From positions 1,984,001 through 2,048,000 of the forward strand of contig JAOVFP010000003.1 in assembly GCA_025738555.1 (NCBI GenBank): a stretch of 64,000 nt of DNA, in the 5' to 3' direction. Positions 60,201-64,000 of the stretch are shown here, in pieces (position 1 is the stretch's first letter; each line of letters opens with the position of its first letter). Origin of the DNA: Cyathus striatus (lineage: Eukaryota > Basidiomycota > Agaricomycetes > Agaricales > Nidulariaceae). The notes under the pieces are model-generated. The model did not search any database. It saw nothing but the letters and a program-made list of their open reading frames with translations, and had not been told where the DNA came from. A program made the translations under genes and the position numbers.

Positions 60201-60292
60201 CCAAGACATGCTGCCACTCGGCCAGCATGCCCAGACAGACGAGAGTCTGCTCGATCGCCTCAGCGTCGAGCGGTGTGGCGATCCGACGAGGA

Positions 60293-60730
60293 TCACTGGG
60301 CGCCTGCGGCTGTGCAGGAGCTGGCGCCGTGGGAGGCACTTCCACAGAGGGAGCAGCCGTGGTGGTGGGCGCACGTGGCAAAGCTGCAGTGCGAGTCCCA
60401 GGACCACCGGAAACAGAAGGGGGCACTGTCGGGGGCTGCAAGGCTGTTGGGGTGGCGAGCATCCCCAATGAGCTGGGCAGTGGGACGCCCAGCTCTCGTC
60501 TGCCGCGCGGAGCAGTCCTTGGGGAAATGTCCGTCCGCGCCGCACCGAAAGCACCTCCCAGACCCACTGGCTGGTGCTGCACGTGCACGCTTCTGCGGGG
60601 ACTCCGACGATGAATAATGGGGGGCTCCTCGCTTGGAAGGGGACTGCGGGAAGTATGGGGGCGGGGGCGGGTGATGCTGCGAGCCAGCAAGAGAGCCAGA
60701 CAGCGGGCCGGGACGACGAGAAATCAGGAC
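60293..60730 (-). pseudogene. DIRS gag-like region with zinc knuckle
   Basis: Pro-rich stretch followed by a CCHC knuckle (CFRCGADGHFPKDC) and a second Cys/His cluster (CAHHHGCSLCGSASHGASSC). It lies directly 5' of the reverse transcriptase, as expected for a nucleic-acid-binding gag-like protein of fungal DIRS elements. The frame is continuous upstream into AT-rich sequence of a different gene at about 60730. Its own N-terminus and the element's 5' repeat are therefore not visible. Confidence 0.75.
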
Positions 60731-62500
60731 TTGGTTGGTGACGAGCTGGAGAGCCACAAGGTCCAGGACCGAGAGGTCATGTACAATAGTCCTCTCTCTT
60801 GGAGATAACTTATTGGCAATCTGGGTGTTCTCAACTGAATAGCTAGACTTATTATCCTCACTCTTAGAATGAGCCGAAGTTTCATTTGTGCTAACAGCAC
60901 TTGAAGCCTTACTGTAGCCAATGTGTTTAATGATAGGGTCAGTCTGACACAAGAATTAGTATTTAATATATATATATAATTGAAATTCTTACTGCAGCAA
61001 GAAAAATAGCTAAGTCTTGATTTTGTGGGCGCCACTCAATAGTAACTGCATCTCGTATGCTACTGTAGTGCCCTCGCATAATCCAGATATTTCGACTAGT
61101 ATCAAATACTCTAATCTGACAGTCTTGTTCTACAATTCATATTAGTGAAGATGAAACAAAATTCATAATAATATTACCTTTAATATTAGGAATCATTTGA
61201 GCAATTTCTTCAAGTACAGATTTCAGATGATTGTTCACAACAATGGGAATGGCTGTTGGAGGAGTTTCAATATTCAACAAAGTTGGGTTGACTTTTGGAG
61301 AATCATCAGAAATAATGATATATGCTAGTCCTTCCTCCTGAATATCCATAGGAGAGTTGTTCTCATTATCAATATAATCAGCAAAGTTCAATGTATTTCC
61401 ATATGCTTTCCCTCTAATTGTACCACCATGAGTTTTAGATGCTCCTTTCAATTCTGCCTTAGTTGGTACAGGGGACAGAGGAGAAATGGTTGGTGAGGGG
61501 CTATGCATATCATAGTCTTCTTCACCTCCCTCCTCCAAGATTTGTTTATCTTTCTCATTATTTGCCTCCATATTCTTTTCCTTTTCCTCAATATCAATCA
61601 CTTCATTATCAGAACTCTCACTATCATTCTCTTCACTATTTTCCTTCATTTTCAAATCATTTCTCTCTCCTTCTTCAGCATTACTATCATTCTCATTCTC
61701 ATTCTCATTTTCATTGTCTTCAGTACCATTGTTTTCAGTATTTTCTGACTCAGTGTCTGAAGGAGTGACAGCTAGAAGAACTTTTCTTTTAGTTCTTCCC
61801 TCACCACCTATAGCTGATACCCCAGGAGTATTCATAGTATTTATTTCAGATATAGTCTCAGTAGTTGTGACTTCAGCAGATGTTCCAATAGTCTCAGTTA
61901 AATTCTCAATAGTACCAGCAGCCAAACTCTCAATAGTACCAGTCTTGGTAGTAGCCCCAGTAGTGATTTCAGAAGCTTGAGTAGTCTCAGTATTAACAGT
62001 TGCAGCTTCAGTAGCAGTTCCAGTCATCTCAGTAGCAATAACACATGCTGGAGGTGCCACAGTAAGACCAATTTCTTTAATAATCGTCTCAGCACTGAAA
62101 TAATTGCATTAGAATTAATTTATTATGAAATGGGTGTACACACTCTTTAGTGGAAGAAGCAGCTTCATCTTCTTCTTCCTTATCTGCAGCTGTTTTACTG
62201 TAAAAAGTGTTAGCAAACCAATAGAAATAACTGAACAGCCAGTACACACTGTGCTTTAGTGTGCCTTCCCTTCCCCCCCTTCCCTTTTTTAACTTGCTTC
62301 TTGTCCTTTCCAACATCCAGCCCATCTGAATTCATAGTAGCCTTCTTAGCAGCAGGCTCATCTGTAGTGTCCACAGATGATTGTGTACGTTTGCGTGGCT
62401 TGGATGCTGGTGGGTCAGAATGAACCTGACCACTACGAGAACGAGGTGGTGAAACAGTAGTAGAGGTGTTGTTGGTGTTGTTTTGCTTGTTTGGAGCCAT
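60731..62500 (-). CDS. Acidic, low-complexity protein gene, 3' end fused to DIRS sequence
   Basis: No known domain was recognised. Exon-like blocks on the minus strand: MAPNKQNNTNNTSTTVSPPR (start 62500, basic, with KPRKRTQSS and KKQVKKGKGGKG); KTAADKEEEDEAASSTKE (about 62200-62145); a long Thr/Glu-rich block 62095-61177 with NENENENENDSNAEEGE and PSPTISPLSPVPTKAEL; EQDCQIRVFDTSRNIWIMRG to about 61000; then TDPIIKHIGYSKASSAV to VTNQVLISRRPGP. At about 60730 the sequence turns GC-rich and the frame enters the DIRS gag region. An upstream in-frame ATG exists at 62581. It may belong to another mobile element; its original C-terminus is not visible. Confidence 0.5.
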
Positions 62501-62581
62501 ATTGTATAGTAAAAAGTTGAAAGGATAACAGTGAAGATAAGAGACAATGTGGGGGTTGTGAGTCAAGTGGGGGCAGGGCAA

Positions 62582-62980
62582 GGAAAAGATAAGTAGACCC
62601 TTCTATACCCACACATATGCCACATGTATGCCTGCTGACCAGGTCTAAAATTATCTTGAAAGCTTCTTGTGTGAATAAAAGTCTGAAAATGGGGCAGCAA
62701 CTGCTTCTATTCTAATTAAAACAGGCCATTCCCCCGGTTCATCATAAAATATGCCCTATTTTGGCATGCTGCTTACATCATGCACACAAATGTGTGGATA
62801 ATACATGCATCGCTTGCGGAAATATGTTTATAGTACACATGCATCACTTGTGCAAATGCATTAATAGTACACAACATGCTTATTTGCGAGAACAAAATTG
62901 TGTCTCATGAGTTATAATTGAATGTATTATAGTAGTCTACACAGTGCAAGGGCAAGGTATTGTACACTACTGGTTAAACC
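62582..62980. other. Intergenic, no gene seen
   Basis: AT-rich DNA with a weak duplicated phrase (ACACATGCATCACTTG and ACATGCATCGCTTGCG around 62803-62850). No coding structure. Confidence 0.5.
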
Positions 62981-62984
62981 ATCA

Positions 62985-63200
62985 ATTCCCTCCCTCACTA
63001 TGCGCTATCGATCCCTCCCTTGCTAAGCACTATGCACTATCAATCTCCCCCCCCACTCACTATGCACTATCGATCCCTCAGCCTGTTCCCCCCCCCTCGC
63101 TATACATTCCCTCCCCCTCGCTATCTGTTCCCTCCCCCTCACTATACGTTCCCTCCCCCCTCGCTATACGTTCCCTCCCCCCTCGCTATACGTTCCCCCC
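62985..63200 (+). repeat. C-rich short tandem repeats (CGTTCCCTCCCCCCTCGCTATA type, ~22 bp)
   Basis: Successive CTCCCCCCTCGCTATACGTTCC-like units and CACTATGCACTATCGATCC-like units, with strong strand asymmetry. Open frames through it are compositional artefacts. Confidence 0.75.
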
Positions 63201-63268
63201 CCACTATGCCCTTGTCGTTGGCGTTTGGCGTTTGGCGCTGTCCACTGTCCTCCTCGCTCGTCATCGTC

Positions 63269-63790
63269 ATGACAAGCAAGGGGGCGGGGGTGCTGGCCAA
63301 CACCGTGCGGCATCGTTGTTGCCACGACGAGCGAGGGGGCGGGGGTGTTGGCCAACACGGCACAGCGTCGCCATTGTCACGACGAGCGAGGGGGCGGGGG
63401 CGTTGGCCAACACGGCACAGCGTCGCCATTGTCACGACGAGTGAGGGGGCGGGGGCGTTGGCCAACACGGCACAGTGTCGCCATTGTCACGACGAGCGAG
63501 GGGGCGGGGGTGTTGGCCAACACGGCACAGCGTCGTCATTGCCACGACGAGTGAGGGGGTGGGGGCAGTGGCCAACACGGCACAGCGTCGTCATCGTCAC
63601 GACGAGCGAGGGGGCAGGGGCGTTGGCCAAAACGACATGGCTTCGTCGTCGTCACGACGAGGGAGGAAACGGGGGCGTTGGCCAACACAGTGTGGCGTCG
63701 TCGTCGTCACGACAAGGGGGGGAACGGGGGCACTGGCCAACACGGTGCGGCGTTGCCATCGTCACGACGAGAGGGGAGGACGGGGGCGTC
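63269..63790 (+). repeat. GC-rich minisatellite, 55-bp unit, about 10 copies
   Basis: ACGACGA starts recur at 63324, 63379, 63434, 63489, 63544, 63599, 63654, 63709 (ACGACAA) and 63764, exactly 55 bp apart. The unit contains CACGACGAGCGAGGGGGCGG and GTTGGCCAACACGGCACAGC. Because 55 is not a multiple of three, the long frames across it rotate through unrelated residues and are not genes. CpG content is very high, in contrast to the CpG-poor KDZ arrays. Confidence 0.93.
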
Positions 63791-64000
63791 GGGGTGTCAC
63801 GACACAGAAGGGAGGATGGGGGCGCTGTGGCTGTCGTAAGATTTCGTCCCTATCGTCCCCATCATCGTTGACCTACCTGTTATCGATCCGTTCGTTGTCC
63901 TCATCACCCCTCTCCGTCTCCCTCCACCATACATTGTCCTCCTACACCTCTTCTCCCTCGTCCTACCACCTTCGTTGCTCCTCGTCCGCCTTGTGGTTGC

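Noticed and set aside
58906..60690. A 594-codon minus-strand frame overlapping the reverse transcriptase
   Set aside because: Its first part shares the true frame only briefly (around DAEAIEQTLVCLGMLAEWQH). Most of it is an off-frame shadow of RT/RNase H and shows no motif of its own.
62944..63871. Long frames of 166 and 283 codons across the C-rich and 55-bp repeats
   Set aside because: The 55-bp period shifts frame every unit, so the residues repeat in three registers; the openness is compositional.

Overview
This window looks like a transposon-dense island from an agaricomycete (mushroom-forming) basidiomycete nucleus. The evidence is short GT-AG introns of about 50-60 bp, KDZ-superfamily transposases with cysteine-cluster domains, a DIRS-order tyrosine-recombinase retroelement, a PIF/Harbinger transposase, and two NACHT/STAND NLR-type genes. 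No ribosomal or tRNA gene and no CRISPR array was seen.

The dominant structure is a giant inverted repeat. Positions 1-14016 and 40640-54664 are near-identical in opposite orientation. The differences I found are single-base homopolymer length changes. Each arm is most of a giant KDZ transposon. The right copy can be delimited in full at 40640-57956 (about 17.3 kb). It has matching inverted termini (TGTCAGCCAAT...), large subterminal arrays of a ~69-bp unit with paired TGATCA palindromes, a CxC2-KDZ transposase gene (42377-46338, minus strand) and a companion gene of an unnamed agaricomycete family (50763-53506, plus strand). The left copy runs off the window start.

The 26.6-kb spacer (14017-40639) holds, in order: the 3' piece of a split DIRS element (14017-15133); decayed duplicated gene relics (16.3-19.6 kb); an intact 11-exon NLR gene (20716-24290); more relics (24.9-31.9 kb); a second intact NLR gene (32176-34597); a hAT relic; an intact Harbinger transposase (36272-37604); a 90-bp repeat array; and a second KDZ-type gene with CxC5/CxC6 clusters (38221-40640), whose 5' end is cut off at the repeat arm.

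The 5' part of the same DIRS element lies at 57957-60730 on the opposite strand. Its recombinase gene stops exactly at the right end of the right KDZ copy and resumes at 14017, directly after the left arm, with a shared 7-bp target duplication. The ancestral order is restored only if the NLR-bearing spacer is flipped. So either the two KDZ copies recombined and inverted it, or the assembly has chosen the wrong orientation. Right of the DIRS remnant are an acidic low-complexity gene (60730-62500) and a GC-rich 55-bp minisatellite (63269-63790).

Exon models were checked by phase. The right-copy transposase (1,178 codons with stop), the companion gene (722), NLR1 (1,013), NLR2 (746), Harbinger (411) and the CxC5/CxC6 gene (751 from the first ATG seen) all sum to whole codons.
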